NCBI RefSeq assembly: GCF_001766235.1
Contig: NZ_CP015164.1
Location: 1,349,501 to 1,413,500, forward strand
Reading direction: 5' to 3'
Length of the DNA: 64,000 nt
Origin: Acetobacter ascendens
GTDB taxonomy: Bacteria > Pseudomonadota > Alphaproteobacteria > Acetobacterales > Acetobacteraceae
The translations under genes were made by a program, and so were the position numbers. Positions 1-9,614 of this stretch are shown here, piece by piece. How positions within the stretch are numbered: the first letter of the stretch is position 1; the number at the start of each line of letters is the position of its first letter. The notes under the pieces are model-generated. The model had not been told where the DNA came from. It ran no database searches and saw only the letters and a program-made list of their open reading frames with translations.

Positions 1-1
1 T

Positions 2-121
2 ATCCAATTTGCTGCGGTTTTTACAGCACACCCCACATTTGCCCTGAGCAATCCTGTGTACGCGGCTTTGGCAGAATGTGCATCTCAAACCATCCCCCCC
101 GCAGGAAGCGCCGTTTTTTGA
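2..121 (+). pseudogene. 5' part of frameshifted phosphoenolpyruvate carboxylase-like gene (cut by window edge)
   Basis: Frame 2 is open from the window edge to a TGA at 119-121 and encodes VFTAHPTFALSNPVYAALAE, the N-terminal catalytic-histidine block of PEP carboxylases (TAHPTE in most members, here TAHPTF). The rest of the same protein continues in frame 3 from about position 100. Two homopolymers lie at the junction: C7 at 94-100 and T6 at 114-119. Removing one base from either run joins the frames (for example ...GSAVF joined to ETHRR...). The gene's start lies outside the window. Whether this is a true pseudogene, a phase-variable tract or a base-calling error cannot be decided here. Confidence 0.7.
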
Positions 122-2453
122 AACGCACAGACGCTCTGCCCCGCCCACGTTGGAAGAAGAATTTACGCTGGCTGCGCAAGCTATCACCCGTGCGCGGAAT
201 GCTATGGATCTGCTGGCCACGGCTCTGCTGGAAGAAGCCGCCACACGCTGGCCGCAGGAATGGACAAGCCTGAAGCCCTGTCCGGTTATAGCAACCAGTT
301 GGGTTGGCTATGATACCGATGGCCGCACAGATATTGGCTGGTGGGATACTCTACGCCTACGCCTACGTATGAAACTGTTCCAACTGATGCGGTTGGAAAG
401 CCAGATTATGCACGAGAGCTTACTAGCCCCGGAACTCACAGAAAAGCTGCAACGGACCATTGCCTGCGTAAAGGAACAGATTAGTGCCGTTCCTGCTGGC
501 CCAAGTGATGCCCAAGCTGTGGCGAACTTTGCAAAACTTTTAGTTTCTCAACGCAATACCGCGCTCACACACGCTGCAGAATTGGATGGCTTGCTTAAAA
601 CCGCCATCAATGCGGCGCCCTCTTCCGCACGCATTCCACTTGCTGTCGCCCGGGCGGGCTTTCTGGCACATGGGTTGGGTCTGGCCCATACACATGTGCG
701 GCTTAATGCCTCCCAGATACACAACTTCGTCCGCCAGAAGCTGAACCTGTTGGATGACCCCAACAATCCAGCGCATCGCCGGGCATTACTGAACCAAATT
801 AACGAAGCGCTGGAAGCTGCAACGCCTGTTCCGGTAGATTTTGGTGCACTGCTAAGTGATCCCTCTAGTGCCGGACGGCTGATGATGACCATTGCGCAGA
901 TGGTCAAATTTATCGATTCCGACACGCCTGTCCGCTTCCTGATTGCAGAAACAGAAACTGGTTACACGTTGCTCTCGGCCCTATGGGTGGCCGCCTGCTT
1001 TGGCGTAGCGGATAAAATTGAAATCTCGCCGCTGTTTGAAACAGAAGATGCGCTCATGAACGGTGAGCACATTGTGGAAGAAGCCCTGCGCTCTCCTGCA
1101 TGGCGTGCATATATCCGACGTATTGGCCGTATCTGCTTCCAGTTTGGATATTCCGATTCTGGCCGATATGTCGGCCAGTTGGCGGCAACATATCTGATAG
1201 AGCGCCTGCGCCTGCGGATTCATGATCTGCTGGTACGGTGGGATATGCAGGATATCACCGTGGTGTTTTTTGATACGCACGGTGAAAGCATCGGTCGCGG
1301 CGCACACCCCTTCCGTATGGCTGATCGGCTGGATTACCTTTCTCCACCACATGTGCGTGCGCGGTTTAAAGCCACCGGCATTGCCTGCCGTGAAGAAACG
1401 GCGTTTCAGGGTGGTGATGGTTATCTGCTTTTTGGCACGCCAGAACTGGCAGGTGCTACGATGGCCACCATTGCGGAAAATCTGTTTCTGCCCTTACGGC
1501 AGGAAGAAGACCCCATTTACGATCAGCCCGATTTTTCGGCTGATTTCTTCTCCAGCATTAGCGAGGGCATGAAAAAACTGGTGGAAGACCCCGGTTATGC
1601 CGCGTTGCTGGGGGCATTTGGCCCATCCCTTATTGATAGAACAGGCTCTCGGCCACCTGCCCGCCAAAGTGCAGAAAGTGCAACCCATAAGCGTATTACC
1701 CACCCCGGCCAGCTACGCGCCATCCCCAACAACGCGATTCTTCAGCAGCTCGGATGGTGCGCTAATACTTTGCAGGGCTTGGGAGCCGCCGTACGCCGCC
1801 ATCCAGAAACCTTTGAAACATTCCGCACATCCAGCCCGCGCTTTCATCGCGCTTTGGACTTTGCCCAGCATGGCTTGGCCTGCTCGGATAATAAGGTTCT
1901 GAAAAGCGTTGTCTGCTTGCTGGACCCCGGTTTCTGGCTTGATCGCGCTACAGAGGAAAAAATACCTGCCCGCCGCAAAGCTTTTCTTTCTCTAATGCAG
2001 GATTTGGAAAAGCTTGATCTATCTGCCGAACTTCTCACTATGTTTCGCCGCATTCAGGCTGACCATCTTGCGTTGAGAGAAGCATGGGAACATGCACCCC
2101 GCACGGAACCACAAATCCGGCTCCTGCATGCTATCCGCATTATGCTTATTGAGCAGATATGGCTTTTGGCATGCCGTGTGCCTTTCTTTATGCCGCGTGG
2201 CGGCTTTAACCATGATGTCATGATGCAGCACATACTGTGCCTGGATATTTCGGCAGTGCTGGAAGAGCTTGAGCATATCTTCCCCACCAGCACAGGCCCA
2301 ACCAATCTAGATTTTCATGAACCACGCGGCCCGCGCGAAGAAGGTATTTACGAGCGCGAGCACAGAGACATCTTTGTGCCAATGCAACAGATGTTTGAAC
2401 TTATTCGTGAAATCAGCATCGCGATCATACACAACATTGGCGCATTTGGCTGA
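78..2453 (+). CDS. Phosphoenolpyruvate carboxylase-like protein, main part (divergent)
   Basis: This 791-codon frame matches the body of PEP carboxylase, which fixes bicarbonate onto PEP to give oxaloacetate. Family blocks are recognisable: SWVGYDTDGRTD (usual SWMGGDRDGNP), GYSDSGRYVG (usual GYSDSxKDAG), FFDTHGESIGRGAHP (usual FHGRGGSIGRGG) and a C-terminal HNIG (usual Q/RNTG). Several residues that bind PEP or drive catalysis in the family are changed here, including the His and Arg of the FHGRGG loop, so activity is doubtful. The ATG at 78 is probably not a real start: the preceding block of the same protein lies upstream in frame 2 (2-121), so the natural gene begins before the window. Recognition of the family is secure; function is not. 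Confidence 0.75.
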   Translation: MHLKPSPPQEAPFFETHRRSAPPTLEEEFTLAAQAITRARNAMDLLATALLEEAATRWPQEWTSLKPCPVIATSWVGYDTDGRTDIGWWDTLRLRLRMKLFQLMRLESQIMHESLLAPELTEKLQRTIACVKEQISAVPAGPSDAQAVANFAKLLVSQRNTALTHAAELDGLLKTAINAAPSSARIPLAVARAGFLAHGLGLAHTHVRLNASQIHNFVRQKLNLLDDPNNPAHRRALLNQINEALEAATPVPVDFGALLSDPSSAGRLMMTIAQMVKFIDSDTPVRFLIAETETGYTLLSALWVAACFGVADKIEISPLFETEDALMNGEHIVEEALRSPAWRAYIRRIGRICFQFGYSDSGRYVGQLAATYLIERLRLRIHDLLVRWDMQDITVVFFDTHGESIGRGAHPFRMADRLDYLSPPHVRARFKATGIACREETAFQGGDGYLLFGTPELAGATMATIAENLFLPLRQEEDPIYDQPDFSADFFSSISEGMKKLVEDPGYAALLGAFGPSLIDRTGSRPPARQSAESATHKRITHPGQLRAIPNNAILQQLGWCANTLQGLGAAVRRHPETFETFRTSSPRFHRALDFAQHGLACSDNKVLKSVVCLLDPGFWLDRATEEKIPARRKAFLSLMQDLEKLDLSAELLTMFRRIQADHLALREAWEHAPRTEPQIRLLHAIRIMLIEQIWLLACRVPFFMPRGGFNHDVMMQHILCLDISAVLEELEHIFPTSTGPTNLDFHEPRGPREEGIYEREHRDIFVPMQQMFELIREISIAIIHNIGAFG

Positions 2454-2469
2454 GGCTTTTTTGTTAGAA

Positions 2470-2494
2470 AGGGGCTGCCTTAAAAGGCGCCCCT
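2470..2494. terminator. Stem-loop between convergent genes
   Basis: AGGGGC-TGCCTT / AAGGC-GCCCCT forms a GC-rich stem-loop between the convergent stops of the PEPC-like gene and the alpha/beta-hydrolase. There is no clean T-run on either side, so it may be a weak bidirectional terminator. Confidence 0.4.
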
Positions 2495-2501
2495 CATTAG
2501 T

Positions 2502-3536
2502 TTACCGTCCGCCTAAAAAGCTTTCTACCGCCAACGTAAACAGTTGCGGATTCTGCAAAAATGCAAAGTGGCTGGTATTGGGCAGAACCAAAAGCCCAGC
2601 CCCTTCTACCGTAGCAGCCATATGCTCGGCCTGAACACGCCCCACAATGCCATCATGGTCTGCGGCAGCCACCCATAGTGGCGCAGTTACCCGCATGATA
2701 TCTGCATCCGTCCAATTAGGTTGCCTGCCACGCATGGTCTGTACGGCAGATTCCATATCTCCAAACCGATGCGGCGTAGAAGAAAGCTGCCTGTATTCCT
2801 GCCGGCTTCTTTCCATGAAGGATTTGTAAGCAGGGATATCTCCTGCGCGAGAGAGCAGACCGTCTGGAGTGCTCCACGGTGCAAAAGCAAATATCCGGCT
2901 AACACTGCTGGGGTGCCGCATACCAACATCTAGCGCCTGCACTGCGCCATCTCCCCACCCCACCAAAGCTACGCGACGCAGATGTAAGAACGCCATAACT
3001 GTCAGCACATCATCGGCTAGCAAATCATACCCCAAGGGCAAGGCCCCCATTGTGCTACGCCCATGCCCACGCATATCCATCACAATCACACGGCATCTGG
3101 CACGTAAGAGCGCACGGGCAAGGTCTCCCATATAATTGGAATTGGCCAAACCATCATGCAGCAGCATGACTGGCACACCTTCTCCCGCCGATGCATAATA
3201 TAATTGGGCTTTGCCTTGTGCAGGCACCATGCCCGTATCAACAGGCAAGCCACCACTTTCAGCTTCCAGTGCTAACGGTGTGGGCGGCAAAGCACGCCAA
3301 TCATACACCCCGTTGATAGGTGGCATTTTATCTACAGAAGAAGAGGCAAACGCCAATGATGGAGCTTGAGCAAAAGCTTTATGCCCAACAAAGCCCGATA
3401 CCATGCCACCCAGCGCAAGCTGCATAAGCGCACGCCGGTTTACTCGTGCTTTCTGCGCGGTCTCATCGGTTGCACATTCAAACAGCTTCGGCATCTTGCT
3501 CGTCTTTCCGTTTCTTTTCTGTGCCATCACAAACAC
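2502..3536 (-). CDS. Tat-exported alpha/beta-hydrolase-fold protein lacking the nucleophile
   Basis: A 344-residue protein with an N-terminal twin-arginine signal (NRRALMQLALGG, then a hydrophobic stretch ending AFAQA), followed by an alpha/beta-hydrolase fold. The oxyanion region MLLHDGLANSNYMGD, the MDMRGHGRS strand-turn, the acid segment ADHDG and the catalytic histidine PNTSHF are all present. The nucleophile elbow, GWSDGA in the related valacyclovir-hydrolase-like and lactonase-like enzymes, reads GWGDGA, so the catalytic serine is glycine. The protein is therefore either non-hydrolytic or uses another residue. The start at 3536 is tentative; an in-frame ATG at 3524 also leaves the Tat signal intact. 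Substrate unknown. Confidence 0.8.
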   Translation of the reverse strand: MFVMAQKRNGKTSKMPKLFECATDETAQKARVNRRALMQLALGGMVSGFVGHKAFAQAPSLAFASSSVDKMPPINGVYDWRALPPTPLALEAESGGLPVDTGMVPAQGKAQLYYASAGEGVPVMLLHDGLANSNYMGDLARALLRARCRVIVMDMRGHGRSTMGALPLGYDLLADDVLTVMAFLHLRRVALVGWGDGAVQALDVGMRHPSSVSRIFAFAPWSTPDGLLSRAGDIPAYKSFMERSRQEYRQLSSTPHRFGDMESAVQTMRGRQPNWTDADIMRVTAPLWVAAADHDGIVGRVQAEHMAATVEGAGLLVLPNTSHFAFLQNPQLFTLAVESFLGGR

Positions 3537-3611
3537 TCAAAGCATAACAGGCTTATGCCATAACATGCCGTTTTGTATTTAGCGCACGCAACGTAATCTG
3601 GTTTTGCACAA

Positions 3612-3643
3612 TAAAAAAGCCGCCCCCTTTGCAGGGAGCGGCC
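3612..3643 (-). terminator. Intrinsic terminator of fusA
   Basis: Read on the minus strand, a GC-rich stem (GGCCGCTCCC / GGGGGCGGC) is followed by a run of T residues, about 30 bases beyond the fusA stop codon. Confidence 0.8.
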
Positions 3644-3674
3644 TTTATATTCCGAAACCGAAAAACGGCTGAAA

Positions 3675-5762
3675 TTACTTGGACTGAGCCATGATTTCTT
3701 CAGCAACGTTGCGCGGCACCGGATCGTAGTGATGGAACTGCATGGTGAAGGAAGCACGGCCCTTCGTCATGGAACGCAGGTGAGAAATGTAACCGAACAT
3801 TTCTTTCAGCGGCACATAAGCACGAACCATAACGGTAGAACCGGAGGTTTCCTGGCTCTGGATCATGCCACGACGACGGTTCAGGTCACCCACCACGTCA
3901 CCAACGTGATCATTCGGGGTGGTGATTTCCACGTCCATAATTGGTTCCAGAATAACCGGACCAGCTTTTTTCATGCCATCACGGAAGCAAGCCTTAGCCG
4001 CGATTTCGAACGCCAGAGCGGACGAGTCAACGTCATGGTACTTACCGTCAAGCAGCGTGAACTTGAAGTCCACTGTCGGGAAGCCTGCCAGAACACCTGT
4101 GGAAGACTGAACACGAATACCCTTTTCAACGGCCGGGATGTATTCTCTGGGAACAGAACCACCAACAACCTTGTTTTCGAACAGGATACCTTCGTTACGT
4201 TCAACCGGCTGGAACTCGATCTTCACTTCAGCGAACTGACCGGAACCACCAGACTGCTTTTTATGGGTGTAGGTTTCCGTATGCGGCTGCGTGATGGTTT
4301 CACGGTATGCCACCTGCGGTGCGCCCACGTTTGCATCCACACCATATTCACGACGCAGACGGTCGATAATGATGTCCAGATGCAGTTCGCCCATGCCGGA
4401 CAGAATGGTCTGGCCTGTTTCCTGATCGGTCTTGAGCTGCAGGGAGGGATCTTCACCAGCCAGCTTCTGCAGGGCTAGTGTCATCTTTTCCACTGCGTCC
4501 TTTGTTTTCGGTTCGACGGAGATGTCGATAACCGGAACAGGGAAGGACATACGTTCCAGAACAACCGGATCTGCCGGGTCTGCCAGCGTATCACCTGTCT
4601 GGGAGTCTTTCAGACCCACAAACGCAGCAATGTCACCAGCGTGCACTTCTGTCAGTTCTTCACGCTTATCAGCATGCATCTGATAGATACGACCGATACG
4701 TTCTTTGTGGCCCTTGGTGGTGTTCAGAACCGTATCACCGGTTTTGAGCACGCCACGATAAACGCGCACAAAGGTCAGTGTGCCGTACTTATCGTTGATG
4801 ATCTTAAAGGCCAGACCAGCGAACTTACCATTGGGGTCAACCGGAATGATGGGCTGGTTTTTTTCGTCTTCTTCTTCACCTTCCGGCGGAGCGCAACGAA
4901 TACCTTCAACATCGTCTGGAGCAGGCAGGTAGTCGATGATGGCATCGAGCAGAGGCTGCACGCCCTTGTTCTTAAACGCTGTGCCACACAGAACCGGACG
5001 GAATTCACCGGAAATGGCGCCCTTCTTGATGCAACGCTTCAGCGTTTCAACAGAAACGTCACCCTTTTCGAAGTATTCTTCCATGGCTGCGTCATCAACA
5101 GCCAGAGCTGTGTCTAGCAGGTTCTGGCGTGCTTCTGCAGCCTTTTCCTTCAGATCAGCCGGAATTTCTTCGTCGTGGAACTTCGCGCCAAGTTCACCGC
5201 CTTCCCAGACGATGGCCTTCATTTCCACCAGGTCAACAACACCAACAAACTTGTCTTCTGCGCCAATTGGCAGCTGCATCGGGATAGCAACGATATCCAG
5301 CTTTTCTTTCAGCGTATCAAATGCGCGATAGAAGTCTGCGCCGGTACGATCCAGCTTGTTGATAAAGATGATCCGAGGCACCTTGTAACGGTCTGCCAGA
5401 CGCCAGTTGGTTTCGGACTGCGGCTGCACACCAGCCACACCTTCAATGATGAACACGGCCCCATCGAGCACGCGCAGGGAGCGGTTCACTTCAATGTTGA
5501 AGTCGATATGTCCGGGTGTATCAATAATGTTGATACGGTGGCCTTCCCACTCACAGGTCACGGCGGCGGACGTAATGGTAATACCACGTTCACGTTCCTG
5601 AGCCATGTAGTCAGTCGTGGTGTTGCCTTCGTGCACTTCACCAATTTTATGGGACACGCCGGTGTAGTACAGCATACGTTCGGTCATGGTCGTCTTACCT
5701 GCGTCAATATGCGCGGTAATACCGATATTACGAATCTTGGACAGATCGGATGTGGCGGACAC
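3675..5762 (-). CDS. fusA: Elongation factor G
   Basis: EF-G (695 residues, normal length) is the GTPase that translocates tRNA and mRNA on the ribosome. The N-terminus carries the P-loop AHIDAGKTT, the switch region around [14 protein letters not shown] and NKLD. Domains II to V follow, with the usual C-terminal RGMIQSQE region. The start codon is GTG at 5762, with GGAGG at 5769-5773 as ribosome binding site. It stands alone, not in the rpsL-rpsG-fusA-tuf cluster usual in bacteria: upstream is rpmB and downstream a terminator. Either the operon has been split in this lineage or this is a second copy; the window cannot tell. Confidence 0.97.
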   Translation of the reverse strand: MSATSDLSKIRNIGITAHIDAGKTTMTERMLYYTGVSHKIGEVHEGNTTTDYMAQERERGITITSAAVTCEWEGHRINIIDTPGHIDFNIEVNRSLRVLDGAVFIIEGVAGVQPQSETNWRLADRYKVPRIIFINKLDRTGADFYRAFDTLKEKLDIVAIPMQLPIGAEDKFVGVVDLVEMKAIVWEGGELGAKFHDEEIPADLKEKAAEARQNLLDTALAVDDAAMEEYFEKGDVSVETLKRCIKKGAISGEFRPVLCGTAFKNKGVQPLLDAIIDYLPAPDDVEGIRCAPPEGEEEDEKNQPIIPVDPNGKFAGLAFKIINDKYGTLTFVRVYRGVLKTGDTVLNTTKGHKERIGRIYQMHADKREELTEVHAGDIAAFVGLKDSQTGDTLADPADPVVLERMSFPVPVIDISVEPKTKDAVEKMTLALQKLAGEDPSLQLKTDQETGQTILSGMGELHLDIIIDRLRREYGVDANVGAPQVAYRETITQPHTETYTHKKQSGGSGQFAEVKIEFQPVERNEGILFENKVVGGSVPREYIPAVEKGIRVQSSTGVLAGFPTVDFKFTLLDGKYHDVDSSALAFEIAAKACFRDGMKKAGPVILEPIMDVEITTPNDHVGDVVGDLNRRRGMIQSQETSGSTVMVRAYVPLKEMFGYISHLRSMTKGRASFTMQFHHYDPVPRNVAEEIMAQSK

Positions 5763-5783
5763 GAAAACCTCCAGAAAACAGGT

Positions 5784-5813
5784 CAGGCGCGAATGGGAAT
5801 CCCTTCGCGCCTG
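5784..5813 (-). promoter_or_regulatory. Hairpin in the fusA leader
   Basis: CAGGCGCGAA and TTCGCGCCTG form a perfect 10-bp inverted repeat with a 10-base loop. It ends about 11 bases before the GGAGG ribosome binding site of fusA on the same transcript. It could influence translation or mRNA stability; no known element is recognised. Confidence 0.4.
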
Positions 5814-5991
5814 TGGCCGCCGTGCACCGTATTGGCACCTGTGATGTTAAAATCTTCAGGAAACCCGGCTGCCGGAAACCGGCCGATAGACGACGATGCC
5901 TGACACCTTGCCAGACATCTACACCGCAGAAACCGGCCCTACCCCACCAAGTGAATAGAGCCGGCTCCACTGAATAAGGTAAACCCCTGAA

Positions 5992-6297
5992 TCAGGCGCC
6001 TGCGGCTGCCTGCTTTTTGGCCTGAGCGCGCAGAACGCGGCGCTTAATGACCTGTGCTTCTTCAGGAAGCTTGCGGTTAGGCATGCTCAGCAGGAATGCA
6101 TCCAGACCGCCATTGTGCTCAATGGTGCGCAGGCCACGGGCGCTTACGCGCATACGCACAGCAGAACCCAGAGTTTCGGAAACCAAGGAAGCATCCTGCA
6201 GGTTAGGCAGAAAGCGACGACGGGATTTGTTGTTAGCGTGGCTGACGTTATTTCCGGTCAGCACACCTTTGCCGGTAATCTGGCAACGACGGGACAT
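5992..6297 (-). CDS. rpmB: 50S ribosomal protein L28
   Basis: A 101-residue L28 of the alphaproteobacterial type, starting [20 protein letters not shown] and containing [10 protein letters not shown]. It is a structural protein of the large ribosomal subunit. It is read in the same direction as fusA with a 229-base gap that contains the fusA leader, so the two are probably transcribed separately. Confidence 0.97.
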   Translation of the reverse strand: MSRRCQITGKGVLTGNNVSHANNKSRRRFLPNLQDASLVSETLGSAVRMRVSARGLRTIEHNGGLDAFLLSMPNRKLPEEAQVIKRRVLRAQAKKQAAAGA

Positions 6298-6414
6298 TGT
6301 CTCATCCTTGTCTTATACAAAATAGGAACAGAGGGCCGAGACGAGCGCCCGGCGACCACATTCAGGATTGGCGCGGCTTATGGCTTAGCCACGGCCTTCA
6401 GTCAAGGGTTGTGC

Positions 6415-6708
6415 TCAGGCTTTCTCGTTTTCCTGCCCGGTCTGTGCCCGAACAGACGCATGTACTTCGCCTGATCTAACACTCTGAGCCGCTGAGTCGA
6501 GAATGCGTAACACAGTGTCCTTGTCCATGATCTGGGCAAGAATACCTACAGAATTACCCAGAAGAGCAGAGGCCACCGCCAGCGGAGGATATTTTTCATT
6601 CCGCAAATGCTCAATGGCGTGCTGAATGACCATATCGCACCGTGCCAGATCTTCGGGCACATCCATTTTCGGGCCTGCTTCGGGAGTCTGCCCTGCTGTT
6701 TCGGTCAT
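6415..6708 (-). CDS. Conserved hypothetical protein (97 aa)
   Basis: No family is recognised. The protein is short, acidic at the N-terminus and mostly helical in character, with a central segment (CDMVIQHAIEHLRNEKYPPL) followed by VASALLGNSVGILAQI. No signal peptide or membrane segment is clear. It lies between the ABC exporter gene upstream and rpmB downstream, in the same direction. Coding bias and clean spacing make it likely to be real. Confidence 0.65.
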   Translation of the reverse strand: MTETAGQTPEAGPKMDVPEDLARCDMVIQHAIEHLRNEKYPPLAVASALLGNSVGILAQIMDKDTVLRILDSAAQSVRSGEVHASVRAQTGQENEKA

Positions 6709-6804
6709 CTCTTTTGATCCTTCATTTTTCTGCCGCCCACATTATCTGCAAGCGCGCGATTCGTCAGACACAGCCAAGCCTTACCAGCAGGCCTACGCCT
6801 TTTA

Positions 6805-8628
6805 TCACGTCTCCTGCCCGCTTTCTCCCCCCTGAGCGGCCCACATGGATGCATACACCGCATTCTGGGCCAACAGGGCTGCATGGGTGCCACGCTCAAC
6901 AATATGCCCCTTAGCCATCACCAGAATTTCGTCTGCATCCACAATGGTGGACAAACGATGAGCGATAACAAGAGTTGTGCGGCGTGCTGAAACCGTTTTA
7001 AGCGCTGCCTGTATTTCTTTTTCAGTATGTGTGTCTAACGCGCTCGTGGCCTCGTCAAGCACAAGAACGCGTGGGTCTTTCAAAATCGTGCGGGCAATGG
7101 CCACGCGCTGCTTTTCTCCGCCAGAAAGTTTTAGCCCGCGTTCACCCACCTGCGTTTCATACCCTTCTGGCAAGGACATGATAAAATCATGTATCTGCGC
7201 CAGTTGGGCTGCCTGCTGCACTTCTGCCGGGGTGGCACCTAGCCGCCCATAGGCAATATTGTAGCCAATGCTCTCGTTAAACAGCACGGTATCCTGCGGC
7301 ACTACACCAATGGCGGCTCGCAAGTCTGCCTGCCGATAATCGCGCACATCGTGTCCATCCACTAGCACTGCGCCGGACCACACATCGTAAAACCGGAACA
7401 GCAACCGGCTAATGGTAGATTTGCCCGCCCCTGTAGTGCCCACAATGGCAACCTTGCGGCCCGGCGCCACCTCAAAGCTGATACCGTGCAGAATTTCACG
7501 CTCGGGCCGATATCCAAAATGCACATCTCTGAACGCTACCCGCGCTGGCGCAGAAACCTGCAAACGCGTGGCAATGGAAAGAGGATGCACAGGATCTGCT
7601 ACTTCCACCTCCTCTTCCGTCAACCCCAGCATGTGCTCTAGATCAACCAATGCGGTACGAATGGCGGAATAAACGGAACCCAGAAAATTTAACGGTCCAT
7701 ATAGTTGCAGCAGATACGTGTTAACCATAACGAACTCGCCAACCGTAATGCGTCCGGCCTCAATATCATGCCCCCCCAGCAACATAATAGCCGTAAGAGA
7801 GAGGGCGATAATAGCCGCCTGCCCGAAGTTGAGAAAACCCAAGGAATACTGCGTTTTTTTAGCAGCCTGTTCGTAACGCGCCTGTGCGCTATCATACCTT
7901 TGGGCTTCGTGCTTTTCGTTCCCAAAATATTTTACGGTTTCGTAGTTCAGCAGGCTATCTAGCGCTTTGCCTGTGGCCTCACTGTTGGTTTCATTCATCT
8001 CGCGCCGAATTCCGAGCCGCCAAGATGTAAACCGCACGGTAAACAGAATGTAGGCCGCAATCATCAGCGCCATCAGCGCCACATACTGCCAGTTAAAAAC
8101 ACGCCAGATAACCACCATCACCAACGCCGCCTGTAGGATGGTGGGGGAAATGGACATGATCATCCGCAGCAGTGTTTCCACGGCCTCTGTGCCGCGCTCA
8201 ATAGCGCGTGTGACGCCTCCGGTGCGGCGATCCAGATGAAAGCGCAAGGAAAGTGCGTGCATATGCTCAAAACTGCGGTAAGCCGCCTGCCTTGCAACCC
8301 GGAACCGGACTGGTGCAAACAGGGCATCACGCATATTGGTAAGCGCGGCAGAAGCCAAGCGCACCAATCCGTAACAGAGAATCAAAGCCGCAGGCGCCAT
8401 GGCCAGCGAATGGGGATGCGTAAACCGATCCACCACACGGCTGTAAACTAGCGGAATGCCCAGTGTGGCCAGTTCACCCCCAAGCATGACCACAAGAACC
8501 AGCACAACGCGCCAACGCAGGGCACGATTTTCCTGTGGCCACAAATATGGCAGCAAACGTGAAAGTGTTATGGAAACCGGCTTTTTGAGCGGCCCGGCAG
8601 CCGCGCGACGTGGTGGCATAACTCGCAT
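6805..8628 (-). CDS. Atm1/HMT1-type ABC exporter (fused permease-ATPase)
   Basis: A half-transporter with six membrane segments followed by an ATPase domain. It carries the family signature ETVKYFGNE of Atm1-like proteins, Walker A GTTGAGKST, signature LSGGEKQR and Walker B VLVLDEATS. Atm1 relatives export glutathione-based persulfide or metal conjugates and support Fe-S protein maturation in mitochondria and alphaproteobacteria. The frame stays open to a GTG at 8715, but the residues upstream of MRVMPPRR look non-conserved and run into the divergent Nudix promoter. I chose the ATG at 8628; 8646 and 8619 are alternatives. Confidence 0.92.
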   Translation of the reverse strand: MRVMPPRRAAAGPLKKPVSITLSRLLPYLWPQENRALRWRVVLVLVVMLGGELATLGIPLVYSRVVDRFTHPHSLAMAPAALILCYGLVRLASAALTNMRDALFAPVRFRVARQAAYRSFEHMHALSLRFHLDRRTGGVTRAIERGTEAVETLLRMIMSISPTILQAALVMVVIWRVFNWQYVALMALMIAAYILFTVRFTSWRLGIRREMNETNSEATGKALDSLLNYETVKYFGNEKHEAQRYDSAQARYEQAAKKTQYSLGFLNFGQAAIIALSLTAIMLLGGHDIEAGRITVGEFVMVNTYLLQLYGPLNFLGSVYSAIRTALVDLEHMLGLTEEEVEVADPVHPLSIATRLQVSAPARVAFRDVHFGYRPEREILHGISFEVAPGRKVAIVGTTGAGKSTISRLLFRFYDVWSGAVLVDGHDVRDYRQADLRAAIGVVPQDTVLFNESIGYNIAYGRLGATPAEVQQAAQLAQIHDFIMSLPEGYETQVGERGLKLSGGEKQRVAIARTILKDPRVLVLDEATSALDTHTEKEIQAALKTVSARRTTLVIAHRLSTIVDADEILVMAKGHIVERGTHAALLAQNAVYASMWAAQGGESGQET

Positions 8629-8737
8629 GTGCCATGCTGGGCGCATTTTGCAACCCCGCCACACCTTGCCACCGCCTTTGCCACACCCGATAACAACCCC
8701 AGACACGCTAGGCACAGTTCAACAGGATTTTGTTTCC

Positions 8738-9610
8738 ATGTCTTCCGACATCACGCCTTTTCTTCGGCATCTCAAGCAGTGCAACACTGCTCTCATTCCT
8801 GGCAAACGTGCCCCTTTTTCTCTGGCTGGCACGGCTGCCGGATGGATTACGCCAGAACTATTTGACAGGCTGGAAAAAGAAGGCCTCGGCAACCGTACAG
8901 CCGGCTTTAATCTGCCAGACCCCAGCAAATTGGAAGCTTTGGGCGAAGCTTTGGCGCAGGAAGGTTTTTATCGCTCTCATCACGAACTGTTTGATGTGCG
9001 CACAGATGTAGATAAGCCCGCTATTGCGCGTATTGACCGTGGCGCCTTACCTCTTTTTGGGCTGGTTGCCACAGGCGTGCACATGAACGGGCTGGTGCGC
9101 AAAGCAGATGGCCTTTACCTGTGGACCGGTCGCCGGGCTGCAAACAAGCGGCTAGACCCATCCAAGCTGGACCATCTGGTAGCAGGCGGCGTGCCTGCCG
9201 GTCATACAGCGCGTGAAGCCCTGATCAAGGAAGCGGCAGAAGAAGCCAGCATCCCCCATAATCTTGTGGCTCTGGCGCAGGAAACAGGGCATCTGGTTTA
9301 CGCCATGGAGCGGCCGGAAGGGCTTAGGCGAGATATTCTCGTCTGTTATGATCTTTACTTGCCTGAAAGCTTTGAACCAGAAGCCGCTGATGGCGAGGTA
9401 GAATCCTTTGCTCTACTGCCTTTAGCTAAAGTGTTTCAGATTGTGCGGGATACGGATGAATTTAAATTCAACGTCAATCTGGTGTTGATTGACCTGTTCC
9501 TACGCCACGGCCTGATAGACACCAACACGCCTGCAGGCCAACAGCTACGGGCGGGGCTTAACCACGGTCTTTCCGCAGCCAGCCCCGGACACCATCCGGT
9601 TTCAGCCTGA
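8738..9610 (+). CDS. Nudix hydrolase with N-terminal DUF4743 (Tnr3-like)
   Basis: An N-terminal region of about 125 residues typical of the DUF4743 group (thiamine-pyrophosphokinase-related Nudix proteins) precedes a Nudix domain. The Nudix box reads GGVPAGHTAREALIKEAAEE: the metal-binding KEAAEE core is intact, but the first glutamate of the classical box is histidine. Members hydrolyse nucleoside-diphosphate-linked compounds; the eukaryotic relatives act on damaged thiamine diphosphates. The frame is open further upstream, but the conserved sequence begins at the ATG at 8738 (MSSDITPF). It is divergent from the Atm1-type gene. Confidence 0.85.
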   Translation: MSSDITPFLRHLKQCNTALIPGKRAPFSLAGTAAGWITPELFDRLEKEGLGNRTAGFNLPDPSKLEALGEALAQEGFYRSHHELFDVRTDVDKPAIARIDRGALPLFGLVATGVHMNGLVRKADGLYLWTGRRAANKRLDPSKLDHLVAGGVPAGHTAREALIKEAAEEASIPHNLVALAQETGHLVYAMERPEGLRRDILVCYDLYLPESFEPEAADGEVESFALLPLAKVFQIVRDTDEFKFNVNLVLIDLFLRHGLIDTNTPAGQQLRAGLNHGLSAASPGHHPVSA

Positions 9611-9614
9611 TATT

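Noticed and set aside
3729-4478. 249-codon plus-strand open frame
   Set aside because: Antisense to fusA, no domain, an artefact of codon bias.
8456-8737. Longer start for the Nudix protein
   Set aside because: The added N-terminus runs antisense into the Atm1-type gene and shows no family similarity.
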